DNA from: Perkinsus olseni
Lineage: Eukaryota > Perkinsozoa > Perkinsida > Perkinsidae
Assembly (NCBI GenBank): GCA_013115135.1
Contig: JABANP010000206.1
Span: 1 to 64,000 of the forward strand
DNA length: 64,000 nucleotides
Direction: 5' to 3'
Shown: piece by piece, positions 46,851-60,220 of the stretch
Position numbering within the stretch: position 1 is the first letter of the stretch
How the letters are laid out: each line of letters begins with the position of its first letter
Made by a program: the position numbers and the translations under genes
The notes under the pieces: model-generated
The model's input: the letters and a program-made list of their open reading frames with translations, nothing else
What the model was told of the DNA's origin: nothing
Database searches by the model: none

Positions 46851-48695
46851 TTATGGATGAGGGGCGTAGCAAAGAGAAATGATCAAGTAAATACTCAACG
46901 CCGTTGTAGCAATTCGCGGAGCACCACTTGGCTCTCCTTCTCCTTGCTCCGTCAGAAGGAACATTCTAACACTCTGAGGTGCGACTGAAGAATCCACAGA
47001 GCTTGTATTGGACTGCCCAAGGTCCTTGTGTGCGAACAGGTCCCGTACGGTGAACCTGAAACGATACCACCACGTCTCGACACTTTCCAAGACACTCGTC
47101 CCTCGATCGCCATTGGGTCTACAAAGGGTGAGTGGGTCACAACCCACCTGGTTCGAGAATTCCAGCCCGGAATCTTAGTCGCGTCAACTTTGAGCGTGGC
47201 GCTCTCATTGCGGAAGTTCTGCAACACTGTGGCCCATCGGGCCTTGCCTCCTTCTGGGGAGAGCTCTTTTATCCACACCCGAACGTTAGACGTATTAGTG
47301 TAGATTGGGTATCCCTGAAGCAGAGGCCGAGCCAACTCCCCCATCAACAGCTTGATGCTCGGGAATTCCTCACCATCTTCCCCAAGGGGTCCTGGTTAAC
47401 AGCGATGATTTCCTTATTCTGCAGGATTTCCTTCGTCCCAGGCGGCATGTTGTACAGATTATTGCTCATCAACCTGTATGAGGATAGGATAACGGAGAGT
47501 TTATGGTACTGTCAAGCCCTACAAAGGGCTGGCGAAGATGGACCAGAGAGCCATCTGAGCTTGGTATCGAGGAATGCTGTTGTTGGACATCCCTATTAGG
47601 ATCCTAAGAAACACCGAACTCCGCTGAACAGCGCGAGGAGAACTCGTCGACTACATATCAGCATCATTGAAGTGGCCTGGACCACTTGCACGAACCTGAT
47701 AGTGAACCGATAATGATAGGATATGAAGGAGCTCATCGTACACCTCCACCTCACCATGGGGTCGTCCGCGCCTGCCGGGCGAGCGAAGATGTCTACCGTA
47801 TTTTGCAGGGACTCCCAGGTATCCTTATTATCGTCACACATCCGCCAGTAATTGCAGTTAGGGGCGACGTCAGTGACTATTTTATCGCCATCGAGAAGAT
47901 GTCCGGGTGTGAAGAACGGCCAACTACCCACGGAAAGGTCTCCGCGTGAGTGAGCCGGGAAAGTATAGCGCCTACCTGCACTCATAGAGCATTGGCCTTC
48001 CAGTCTGGTTCAAGGCCCTCCCAAAATCTGGATAATCGACTCCGAAGTTCTACAGCAAATGTTGACGCACTCGTCGGTTAGCAACCACCGACTCACCACA
48101 TAGTCGGCGAAGCATCCGTCAACTTTGATCGAATCAACGCCCCAGTCGGCGTAGGTCTGTGCGTCGATGTCGTGATGGTCCTTGCTGCCCGGGTAGAGGG
48201 CACACGTCATCGTACCGATGTCCTGCATAGGGAAGGAGCCTTTCACGTTCCTCGCGGGGAGTGGTAACTTCTACAGTATAGAGACCAAATTTGAGGCCCT
48301 TGGAGTGAACATAGTCCGCCAAGCCCTTGATGCCGTTTGGGAATCTTTCTGGATCCGCCACCATCCTACCAGCAGCATCACGCTCCTTCTGCGCCCAACA
48401 ATCATCAACATTAACATACTCATACCCGACATCCCTGAGGAGGATACGTTAGAGCCATCGACCGACGGGAGGCTCACTTGTAGCCTTGATCGACCAGTGC
48501 ATCAGCCATGCGCTTGTAGAGATCCTCGTTGATGCAGCTGTCGGGATGGTTGTCACAATCCGTTTCACATCTATACCTCTCCCAGCTGATCCATCCCATC
48601 GGGGGTGTCAGCCCAAGACCGTTGTCGAGCCCAGTGACGATCACGGAGAATGATGATGCAATCAAGGTGGTGTAAGCATGATGAGCGAGAGCCAT
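46851..48695 (-). CDS. GH27 alpha-galactosidase, copy 4 (probably GPI-anchored)
   Basis: The ATG gives [20 protein letters not shown] (signal peptide) and [20 protein letters not shown]. Then come [62 protein letters not shown] with the nucleophile, [29 protein letters not shown] with Arg and the acid/base Asp kept, a [10 protein letters not shown] version of GPGx[29 protein letters not shown] and [15 protein letters not shown]. The C-terminus is small-residue rich and then hydrophobic ([20 protein letters not shown], then SLCYAPHP), as expected for a GPI-attachment signal. Copies 1 and 2 lack this tail. Trp to Phe and Pro to Ala in the NDPDM loop may shift specificity. At least seven introns are needed. 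Confidence 0.85.
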
Positions 48696-49397
48696 AAGGG
48701 ACGATCGAAGCCGTGATGGCAGTTGCGCTGTCTAATAAACAACAGACCTGAACTGCGTGCTCGCTAGCTTCATCATACTGGCGTGCCGCCACAAACTGCC
48801 ATTCTCTCGATTCCCTCTACTCTAGCTCGCTCACTATGAGCCCGACCTCTCATGGTGCATTCTATCACTATCTTCCCTACAACAACTTGCCACTACTTGC
48901 CACCTCGTTGTTTACCCAGCTAACGGAGCCTAGCTCTCAGCCATCAACTCGTATGGACTCGTCGGTGGAAAAGTCAAAATAATAAGGGCTTCTTAAAAAT
49001 TCAAGAGTCATGTGGAAATGACGTTTACACCGTCTACAGTCAGCTTCATCTTCACGTGTATGCATCGTCCATAGTATAGATAGCGTAGCAGATAGCAGAT
49101 AAACCCGTCTAACTCACTACTGAACACAAGTGCCTGGTTACCGACGAGTATGCAGAACAACAGTGAACAAGTTATGTCACGTCAAAGACGGTCCAGCCAG
49201 TCATCAACCCAGTCCTGCGACCAATGGGTGTCGGTGCTTTCTCGCCGTGCTCACTAGGTTCAGTCGGCCGCGCGGCACTCTGATACAGACGGGCCGCTGC
49301 AAGTCACACGACATCATTATAAGCGAGCTAATTGAGGCACACAAACAGAAGACGTATATCTGTACGACAGAAACGTTGTCGATTAAGGTAGTCGTTG
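48696..49397. other. Intergenic, no supported gene
   Basis: 5' flank of galactosidase copy 4. Only short ORFs. The block at 49340-49397 (acgacagaaacgttgtcgat ... gtcacatcaaa) repeats the flank downstream of the other GH27 tails (29745-29790, 35833-35870). Confidence 0.35.
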
Positions 49398-49510
49398 TCA
49401 CATCAAAATGAGTTCTTTTGGACTTGACACCTGCGAGTGGGAGTTCAACTCCATGGCCTTCCGGGATGATGATGATGTTGAAGCGAACAGAGAAGTGGTC
49501 TTCAATCCGA
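49398..49510 (-). pseudogene. Second orphan GH27 3' fragment
   Basis: The plus-strand block ctccatggccttccgggatg and following bases match the 3' end of galactosidase copy 1 (catggccttccggatgacg) and the fragment at 35.9 kb. On the minus strand it reads SRKAMELNSHSQ, then KELILM and stop, against [22 protein letters not shown] in copy 1. A gat-triplet expansion (gatgatgatgatg) disrupts the strand before it. Confidence 0.55.
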
Positions 49511-49636
49511 GGCCAGTCGCCAAGTGGGACAGGCGACACATGAAAAGCATCTCGAGTCGAGGAGTCCAGGGATCGACCCAGTCCTCAAACCATTCTCCTG
49601 TAGATGGTGACTGGTGGACAACTCCACTATGTGCTG

Positions 49637-50447
49637 TTATATCTCCAATTTCGCCTGGCACGGGGCCCCAGACAGCTTGGTCCCAGCCGAAGGCAGCATC
49701 CAGGTGTCCCTCTCTCTGTGTATTGAAGGGTGTACCCCAGAGTACACACAGGTTGCCTGCTCCACTCCAGCAGCGTCTATGATAGAATCACCGAAGTAAC
49801 CAGGACTCACAGCTACTTGACTCTTCCTCAATGCCGGTTCATCAGGGTGGACTCTCTCCTCGCGTCCGCTAACCCTTACTTTGATTGACTGCGCTTCTTG
49901 CTCATACGCTGCAGCAGTATCCTGACGGTTCAGATCCCTAGACCTCACTTCAAGCATCTCGAAGGTGTGCTCGGTCTTAGACGGGCCGGCACGTCCTCGT
50001 GTTCTGCCCACTTCGACCATAACTTCAGAAGGTTTGGAAGGGTTGGTGGTGAAAATTGTGCTCGAAACCACGAACCTCCCCATTCCAGAACATTCAACGT
50101 CCCACGACTTTTCGGGTTCGAGGATGTAAGACGTATGCATTCTCGGCATCAGGAAGGCATTAACCCTGCTATCCGAAACGAGTAAGATAGACTTCATCTG
50201 GAGTGGTAACCTTCTCTCCTTCCAGACAAGTGGATGTCATTCGCACTTTGTGCCCAGACTGAGCAACCTCTTCGATCACCATGCTATCGATCGTCACCCC
50301 ACTAACGCCCTCCTGGTGAGAATCTGGTGCGTAGTATCCTGGGTCGGGTAAGGGAGGTACCGATGCTGGGGACACATGCACCGTCGCAGAGCCTGTTGCC
50401 AGGAGTGCCGCGTTGAGGACTGCTCTGCTAAGGAGAGCAAGCATCAT
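49637..50447 (-). CDS. Short secreted protein, unrecognised
   Basis: Not recognised. The ATG at 50447 starts a good signal peptide (MMLALLSRAVLNAALLATGS), then a proline-rich stretch (SPASVPPLPDPGYYAPDSH) and VTIDSMVIEEVAQSGHKVRM. After an unresolved junction near 50170 the frame continues RMHTSYILEPEKSWDVECSG, MGRFVVSSTIFTTNPS and a charged region with EVRSRDLNRQDTAAAYEQEA. The last exon includes DSIIDAAGVEQATCVYSG and an end at 49637. Few cysteines, no membrane segment. It is probably exported; function unknown. Confidence 0.4.
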
Positions 50448-51859
50448 CGCACTGTACTCCTTCCTGCGGGAAATTATCTCGATGATGTCCCGAGAAGAGA
50501 ATCTTGCTAGCAGCAAGAGTTCAGCCTCCCTCCCCCATCATAGAAGCAATCCGGCTCGGTGACCGACTTCTGAACCTCTATTTCTACACTTTCAGTTGGC
50601 AACACGACGAGCACCACCGCTCGTTGTTGTGGGGATCTCGTCAACCCGCTGGGATTACAACAAGAGCAGTGCCGTCAAGCTGATTCCCCCGCCGATTGAA
50701 AGATTCCTCAAACGCTCAGTAGTTCATGGTACACAGAACCACGCCTTGTACAGCAGAAGTTATGCCCACGACCTCGCACGCAATGGTGGCCCTCTGCAGT
50801 GACAGTGATACGATGCAACTCGAAGCGCCTGTAATTGAGGGGACTACAACGCAGCTCTGAGATCACTGAAGGAAGTATTCTCTATAATCTACCCCTCCAC
50901 AATAACTGTCATCACACCGTCCACAACACTACGAATGCCGCCGTACGACGACCTTCGTAGGATAGTCTAATCAACAACCAATATCACCCTACGCTCTGTC
51001 ATATACCCTCCTTGGATGACGAAATATAGTACTATGGCCGCTGCAGAAATATAACAGCTCAATGTTACTACTATTACGATTGGACCCAATAAGGAAGTAG
51101 TTGTTGAGTTGGGCATGCGAGATGCCGCTCAGTACAGCTTATGAATAGTGCAAGAGATGGTATGAAGTTGTTGTGCACATGGTAAACCCCGAACTCATTG
51201 TAGCCATATCCCGACACACGAATGAGGAGGGTGAACCATGACAGACAGCATTCTAGTTGACGCATCGAGGCAGACAGCCCGCGAGCTAACTTCAGACTCC
51301 GTCCCACCCGGACGATCAGTTTAGAAAGTCGTGAAGATAATAGCTACAACAGGCAACAACAGGACTCAACGTTTTAAGATCAGGAAAGTCAATAACGACT
51401 AATCTCATACTACTATCGCCGAATAGTGGTAGTGGTAGTAGCAGTAGCTTCGGCGAGTAATAAGAGGTAAAAAGAGGAAAAGACCACCCAAATGTGAACA
51501 CGCGTAGCGTCTTGATACGGGAAATGCAGCACCCAGACACTACTAAGTTCACAGCTCAAATGGACGACAATGCGTCCCGAACGAACAAAAAACCTTTCGC
51601 ACCGTCAAATGGCAGATGCCCGACGAGAGTGATCGATCGGAGCATGCCTAATCAAGAATCAGAGAAGTTGTGGTAGGATATAATACATAAGTAGTAAGAC
51701 CCGACACCCACATCAAATTATATCATCGATAGAAACCGCACAGCATGTCGTTTAAGGTAAAAACTAGCACCAACATTGCAATTGTCATGCAGCAGCAGCT
51801 GACAAATATGAAAGGCGATTGGAGGACGGCTCGTACAGGATGGAAGGAACTAGTTCGCA
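50448..51859. other. No supported gene
   Basis: Short ORFs on both strands only, for example minus 51074-51307 and minus 51316-51552 (hydrophobic, low-complexity). An AT-leaning block with gtagtggtagtag triplets lies at 51425-51450. Confidence 0.3.
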
Positions 51860-54603
51860 TCAGAAGAGGAAGCCGTAGAGAAGCCCGATGACGAGGCTGC
51901 AGTCTGACTGGATGACCAAAGCTTCCGTGCCTCCGCCAACGACATCTGAGTAGACAATAACAGGATGGCATATGTCAACCACCATTGAACTCCTCACCTC
52001 AGCGCCCTCACCATCGGCCCCTCCACGGAAACGGCCGATGTTGTCCACGATGCAGCCCGCCACGCCCATATGCCGCATTTGCATCTCTACACGAGACGTC
52101 TTATTGTTCTCAGCACCGTACGTATACCTATCAGCCATACGTGGTAACCCGGAGACAGCAACTTCGTGTATTATTACAGAGTCAGCCCAGCCCTTCGGCA
52201 ATAGTCAGCAAAGTAGTAGTTCTCATGCAGCCATGAGGCTTCAAGGCACAGCCCTTCAATACCATTCCTCGAACAAAACTCAGCTGCCGCAACTGGATCT
52301 CTCTGCAACAGAAAGCACCATCGTCGTACGACCAAAGGTAATAACCCTAATTAGCGTACATTCCGCAGGTCAGTAAAATCGACTTCGGTGTTGTCATGGA
52401 CGTCCTCGTATCCGAACCATGTGTTGAGAATGATCGGAAACCGCGCTTGTTTTTGCCGCAGTGCGAGGCACATCTCAGGGTCGAACGAGGAGAACATGTA
52501 TCTATACAAGGAACCTCGAAGGAGGCCGTACAATGGAAAGGTGGCTACCTCCGCGTAGCAGGGCAGCCATAGTCGTAGATGTAGCGTAGGATAACGTCAG
52601 CCACAGTGCCTCTGTCATGGCAGGACCTTGAGGGGTACTTCCGAATACCAGCGGCCGTCGGGTACCTTGAGGAAAGGAAGCCCGTCAACTACATGAGCGG
52701 CCAACAGGGCGGAAATGGCATGAGCTAGCCGACGATCGACGTGTACAGAGGGGGCGTCCTACTTGATCTCGATCAATGCCCCAAGGTCGTCAGGAGTACC
52801 CTCCAATACTGCTTGGAGACTGGGCAGCTTCTCTTGAACTGCAGCGCTGTCTCTGACGCCCTCTGCCTCCAATGGTGATACTTCCGACTCAACCCGTCCT
52901 CGTGATGGGAAGGTTGCCGCAAGATCATGCAGGCTGCGTATCTGAAAGTGAACACTTCGCCTCGCTAAGTCGAACGTAATCACCAACGCTGCGGACCCCC
53001 ACTCACCCGCTTGCCCGCTTCGAGCAGGCCTGTCTTGCCAGATGACGATGTAGGCGTCGAAGCCCCACTGCCGCTGCTACAACTGCCGCTGGAAGTCGCA
53101 CTGCCACCGCAAGAAACGGCGGACTCTCCTCGTTCCCGGCCGGTGAGCATCCTCTCCTGATTGTCCTCGTCAAGGGATCGCAGGCCCTCCTCACACAAAG
53201 ACGTGATAGGGATCTTCTTGCTGCTGTTAGAGTGGTTAATCTCCAAGTCATGGAATACCATAGGGGTTCGATCCGCCGTGAGGAAGACGTCAAACTCAAT
53301 CTGAAAACAAGAGCATGATTGACCATCCAACTACACAGGAAAAGACTACCGCATCAGCCCCATACTTCGCTGCCTGCTGGAACGCCAAAAGTGTGTTCTC
53401 TCTTATCCGCGAGCCCATCTCATCACTGCCAATGCCTCGATGACCGATAATAGTCATCTCATGCACGTTCTTCCTGTGACAGTGCCTGGATATGAAACGA
53501 CTACCTCACACAATCGGTGTAACCTCCGCCCTACGTGCTCGCAGAGTTGACCCCTGCCGAGTCTCGCGGCGGGGACGGAATGCTGATCTCAATTTGGCCG
53601 GCAGCGGAGAGACATTCACAAAGCGGAATGTGATAGTGCCAACTTTACGGTGCTTGTCGTTGACCAAGGAGCGGACCTGTAAAGAGAGCCATCGCCTGGT
53701 AGGAGCTCCCCTGGCTTCTTGCCTACCGTGAGGTTGGAGGCACAGCAGAGTTGGAACTCTTGGAGTTCATCGACGCTTATGACGGTATCTGCCAAGGGGT
53801 AGTCGAGCAGCAAGCCTAGGAAGCCGCGAGTCGAGCATGTCAGCATCACCACGGACGAGAAGGTACCACTGCGATACAGTACTGTAAATATCCTTTACAC
53901 AGAGAGAGGGGCCAACACCCCCGGGAGGGGAGTAGAAATACTTCGCCAGTACCAGTAGCACCGCACCGCCCTGCATATTACATCCAAGGATTCTTGGAGC
54001 ATCTCCGTCAGTCGACAACGCCTCGAGAACCGCGCTCTCGTTGAATTGGAAGTGCAGAAAGCGATGCTTGTCATCGCCGTCTCGCAGCTCAGTGACGGAC
54101 TCGGCATGATCCGTATTACGAGAAGTTACACGGAGTACCAGTCTGAGAACAAAGACGAGAATCTTAGGTTCATCATGGCCAATCGCAGATAGACCCAAGA
54201 CGAAGACTACGACAACACTGGCACCACCACCAGCCTTGAATGCGAATACGACAAGCTGTATCAACTAGGATACCGCCGGTGCGAACGGCAACACTGAGTA
54301 AACAATTATCCCGCTATGCCACAGCCAGTGGCAGACTTAGATCGAGGTTCACTACCTGCCATGACCACCGCAGCCCGGGGCAATGGTAAGGGAGTACTGA
54401 GGGGCCTCAAGGTAAACGAATGAGGTCGTTGCTTTCTGTATGACATCCTGTTGAGGATCCATCGCAATGTTAGGCATTTGCCTGTCGCCAACTCTGGTAG
54501 TAGTATTAGTATTATTAGTAGTAGTGTAGAGTAGGTCACTACAACCAACAGTGTCTGCATCATCATTATTGTCTACAGCGGCGATGGCCGTGCTAACTAC
54601 CAT
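51860..54603 (-). CDS. Glycerophosphodiester phosphodiesterase (GPCPD1/GDE1 type)
   Basis: Hydrolyses glycerophosphodiesters such as glycerophosphocholine. The catalytic core is spliced from MTIIGHRGIGSDEMGSRIRE and NTLLAFQQAAKYGAD (53.4 kb; the HRG His and the ENTLxxF motif), then QIEFDVFLTADRTPMVFHDL (53.3 kb; the ExD metal ligands and the second His), SLQAVLEGTPDDLGALIEIK (52.8 kb), YMFSSFDPEMCLALRQKQAR (52.5 kb), DVHDNTEVDFTDLRNRDP (52.4 kb), GIEGLCLEASWLHENYYFAD and LTLYTYGAENNKTSRVEMQM followed by GVAGCIVDNIGRF (52.0-52.1 kb). FSSFDP...KQ-x-R-x-P and the VDFTD link are typical of the eukaryotic GDE1/GPCPD1 group. Expected metal and catalytic residues are present. The N-terminal 54.6-53.6 kb part should hold a CBM20-like region but is hard to read. 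The start and the last exon are provisional. Confidence 0.85.
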
Positions 54604-55398
54604 TTCTATGATAAGAAGGAAAGAGGAAGAAGGGTCTGATACACAGCAGGCTGATTGACACCAGTGAAAGCTGCATACTCAGCGGCCCTGAAAGTCTACT
54701 CCAACGCACCAGAGTGCCCCATTCATCATAGCCGAGCGCCCCTAGTCGTTAGTACTTCACTACTGTTGCTCGGCTACCATTCCAAATTCCATCACTATTC
54801 CCCAGCTGCCTCAACACAACAGCAGAGAGAGGTAAGATAACGCCATGATACAGTTATTAGGGATACATGAGATCATCGAGCCTCATGAGCCACTGAGACT
54901 TCAGCGCACTTTTTGTGAGAGGACCAGAAGTGAGCGGAGCGAAGCGATGCATGTTTTCACTTTTTCTCCCTCGGCTTTCCCACTACTTGAGGACTGGGTC
55001 GAACCTGCCATTATGGGTTTCATCCAACGCCCAACGCAACTGAACCACTAGTCAACGTTAGAGCATTCGTAGTGACTCCTCTGACGAAGGAGAAAAGTCG
55101 ACACACTGACTTCAGCGCGCCGCTGTGACGCGGTCACGAGGACAGGCTCGACCAACCCTACTGTCGCCATTGCGCTGGGAGACTCCTCTTGTCCTTCGGA
55201 GCCGACGCTGGCAAGGGCCCTCTCCTTCCTAAGGAGCGAACCACCAATGGCGACTGTGTCGAGATCGAATATCAAAAATCGTCGAAATAAAGGTGACTCT
55301 TGAGTTGAGGAATCAAACGGTACGATGCAGACGTGATAGGCAAGCAGCGGAAGGCGAGACCCGCCTGATACAGCTATGAGCCTCGTGGGGAGCGTCAC
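54604..55398. other. Intergenic, no supported gene
   Basis: Short ORFs only. A minus-strand frame 55048-55398 could be a further 3' exon of the MAP kinase gene but shows no conserved word. Confidence 0.3.
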
Positions 55399-57264
<1,866 letters not shown>

Positions 57265-57269
57265 CGCTT

Positions 57270-57770
57270 TATGGTGGCACTATGCCAATACCATGGCAAC
57301 ACTACGGTACGATGGGTGCCTGCTCAACTATCGCATGTCTTCTTTTCCGACACTACGGTGACACTGAATTACCAATATGGTGACACTATGGTGGCATTAC
57401 GCCGATACTACGGCGGTACTATGGTGACACCATGGCGGTACTATGGTGACACCATGGCGGTACTATGGTGACACCATGGCGGTACTATGGTGACACCATG
57501 GCGATACTATGGTGACACTACGGCGATACTATGGTGACACTATGGTGACACTACGGCGATACTATGGTGACACTACGGCGATACTATGGTGACACTACGG
57601 CGATACTATGGTGACACTACGGCGATACTATGGTGACACTATGGCGGTACTATGGTGACACCATGGCGGTACTATGGTGACACCATGGCAGTACTATGGT
57701 GACACCATGGCAGTACTATGGTGACACTATGGCGACACTATGGTGACACTATGGTGACACTATGGCGATA
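57270..57770. repeat. 22-base minisatellite just upstream of the MAP kinase gene
   Basis: Units of ggtgacaccatggcggtact followed by at, and a ggtgacactacggcgatact variant, repeat about 15-20 times, cleanest from 57365 to 57767. Imperfect shorter copies (ggcaacactacggtacga) extend to about 57290. The array ends seven bases or so from the kinase's start codon on its 5' side, so it lies in the 5' leader or promoter. Confidence 0.9.
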
Positions 57771-58114
57771 TTCAAGCGAGTCGATGACGAGTTCACTACA
57801 GTCCAGTTTCGTCTGTTCGAGATGGCGAACACGTTAGCGCGTTTGCCTGCAGAGCACGCCAGTTCATGAGTAGTACACGACCATTTCGGACGCCCCACAA
57901 CGACCGTGTGGCCGTTCACCCTCTCGAAGCGGTCCTTCCTACTTCCTCCGTATTCGATGGTCCAAGTAGTCCGGGTTGATCGACGGCATGCTTCAACCTA
58001 AGCTGCACCACGCCTAGCCCCACAAGCAACACAACAACGGTTACAGACCAGAACGCAGCAGCATGATGTAGAACAACTGTACGAGTCTCGATGGCATGGT
58101 ACCACACCTCCCCC

Positions 58115-59058
58115 TCAAGACACTGCAGCAGCACGAGGATCCGTCACGTACCTTGAAGGAATGACCTCCATACTCACAGCAGAGAGGCGGGTTGAGCACT
58201 TGACATCTCGTATCATCGGCAAGGTCACAGACAGGCACCCTCGGAGTTTGTCCCACCTGGACGGCCAGGAGACAGTGATGACGCACCCCTCGCCTCACTT
58301 GGCATTCCCCTTCTCCTCATCAACTGCATAGGGTAGGGGCAACGAAAGTCTATACCTGCGCCATGGTGAAGGCTATCCCGACTCGAAGCTCACTTGGGCG
58401 CTTGCAGCAAGATACGCTCTCTCAGCACGTCCAATGAGATGTCCTTCAACTGTGTGTTGGGAAGGTATATCCTGGCGCAGTGCTGTCCGAGGAACAGCCG
58501 CCATCCGGGGCTACTCTACTTAACAGTGATGTCAGTGCACCTGTCCGAGCTAGGGTCGGTATCATGCAGGTTCAAGAACATATCATTCGCAGACAACTCC
58601 TGCCGATACAGCACTTCGTACCTAAGAGAGATGGCAATATCCATGGACCACCATAGCCTCTCGAACTCAGGTGCTGGCCGAGGGTCGCTCTTATCTGCAC
58701 CACCAGCGGTGGCCTCGGGCATGGCGACTCCTGAAGAACACTTCCTACACGGTCATCCACTATCTCAATGGTCTCACCCGAGTGCTTCTTGAAGTCATCT
58801 CCATCCCATATGGCGTCTCGCTTAGCCTCCTCTGCCACCTCCCTGGCCTGCTGATCTCTCCGCATTTGCGCGGCACTCTTGATACTCACCTGGAGGCACC
58901 ATACGCCGCTGCCTCGAGCCGGTACACACCTTCTGATTGGGTGCAGCATTGCTCGGGCCCACCGACCCTCTAGTGGTGGTATCCCCTGACGATCCACTCG
59001 ACTCGAAGAGCTGCATCATGCCCCTCAGCTCATCATGTGAGAACGCCGCTCCTACCAT
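58115..59058 (-). CDS. DNAAF6: Dynein axonemal assembly factor DNAAF6 (PIH1D3 family)
   Basis: Cytoplasmic co-chaperone that pre-assembles ciliary dynein arms. The ATG at 59058 gives MVGAAFSHDELRGMMQLFES, the typical acidic N-terminus. After introns, SIKSAAQMRRDQQAREVAEE is followed by LRYEVLYRQELSANDMFLNL and HDTDPSSDRCTDITVK (58.5-58.65 kb; the YKQxVxxEDxFLGMSxKxPxxxxCxDxxVKI block), then YLPNTQLKDISLDVLRERIL, APKYRLSLPLPYAVDEEKGN and AKWDKLRGCLSVTLPMIRDV. The last part matches the CS-like PKYxLxLxLPHPVDExxGxAKWxxxxxxLxVTLPMxRE signature. The stop is at 58115-58117. Its presence implies motile flagella in the organism's life cycle. Confidence 0.88.
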
Positions 59059-60220
59059 TTCTGCCGCAATACCAGACTCTTCCCCAACCGGTTCTAGTCA
59101 CTGCCACTGGCAACACCACAGACTGTCAGTGAGATGATAATGATGGAGTACCGTGTACTCAAGAGTGATGATGGGCCTTGCATGCTACTTGTTGATTACA
59201 CTGCATTTCATCAGTGATATACGATAGTGTCCTTGTCATCGTCGAAGCATATATATAACACAGCTCCTCATCCCCGGCTGCTCAACCTCAGCTCTCTGCT
59301 CAGCAAGGGAGGGGACGCAGCAGCCGGCCGAGACCCCGGCATGGGGCTCATCCATCCCCGCGCAAGAGGGCTGCCTTGGAGGGACATGAAGCTCGGCGAT
59401 CGGCTGCGGAGGGCGGCGTTCCCCCCAAAGAATGGAGTCTGGCCGACGGCAGTGCCACGATACTGCATGCGGCATCCTGGATCCGGAGAATACGCCGTCA
59501 CGGCGGCTGGTGACTGTTGGTGATGGCCAGTGGGTCGGTGCATCGGCGATGGGGGTATTCGTGGGGACGGGGATCGGGCCCGAGCCTAGTAAGAGCCTTA
59601 CTAAGTACAGCCGTAACGACTGTGGTACTACGTTCATGTTGTCGAGTACCGTCGTCCAGTTGGGTACGGAGGAGCATGGTACTCGCTGTGGGGGAGGTGA
59701 AGGGCTCCGACACAGACCAGTGTGATAAGCGTTAAGAGCAATCGCCTGGATGAGAACTGTACCTCCGATGTTCAAAGGTGGATGCCCTGGCAAGGCTCAC
59801 ATTTGCGAGTCGAGGAGATCGTGGTGACACGAAGCACGGGGTCGATCCATAGAGGGGCGAGTTCGCGGCTGAGAGAGTTGACAGTGAAACCTGTACGATA
59901 CGCGGTGAGGCCTCACAGCTCTTGTAGCCGACGATCTTAGCCGTTGGTAGGTCCTTCTCGTCACTTCTTTCCTCTCTCGGGCGCCGAGGAGCCTCGCTGC
60001 GACGGGGCGGCGGGCGCTCAGCAGGGGAGGAAGCCACCACATGAGAGCCCTGAGGGAATATGCTACATAACGGTAAAGCGGCAGCCCTACACTCCTGACG
60101 CTAGACACACTCAGACGCTTCCTTGGACGGGAGTCCATTCTGTGACGACTTACTCTCGACACTTCCCTCACTGACCTGGGAACGGGGCCCACTACGAGAG
60201 AACGCCGGCGGCAGGAAGTC
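59059..60220. other. Intergenic, no supported gene
   Basis: Several long overlapping ORFs (for example minus 59236-59793 and minus 59797-60453) are Arg/Pro/Ser rich and look like chance frames. No conserved word or RNA gene seen. Confidence 0.3.

Noticed and set aside
53255..53285. GGGGTTCGATCCGCC near 53.27 kb as another T-arm core
   Set aside because: It encodes the conserved LTADRTPMV strand of the glycerophosphodiesterase on the minus strand, so the match is explained by coding sequence.
57360..57780. CRISPR-like array
   Set aside because: The repeats are contiguous with no unique spacers; it is a eukaryotic minisatellite.
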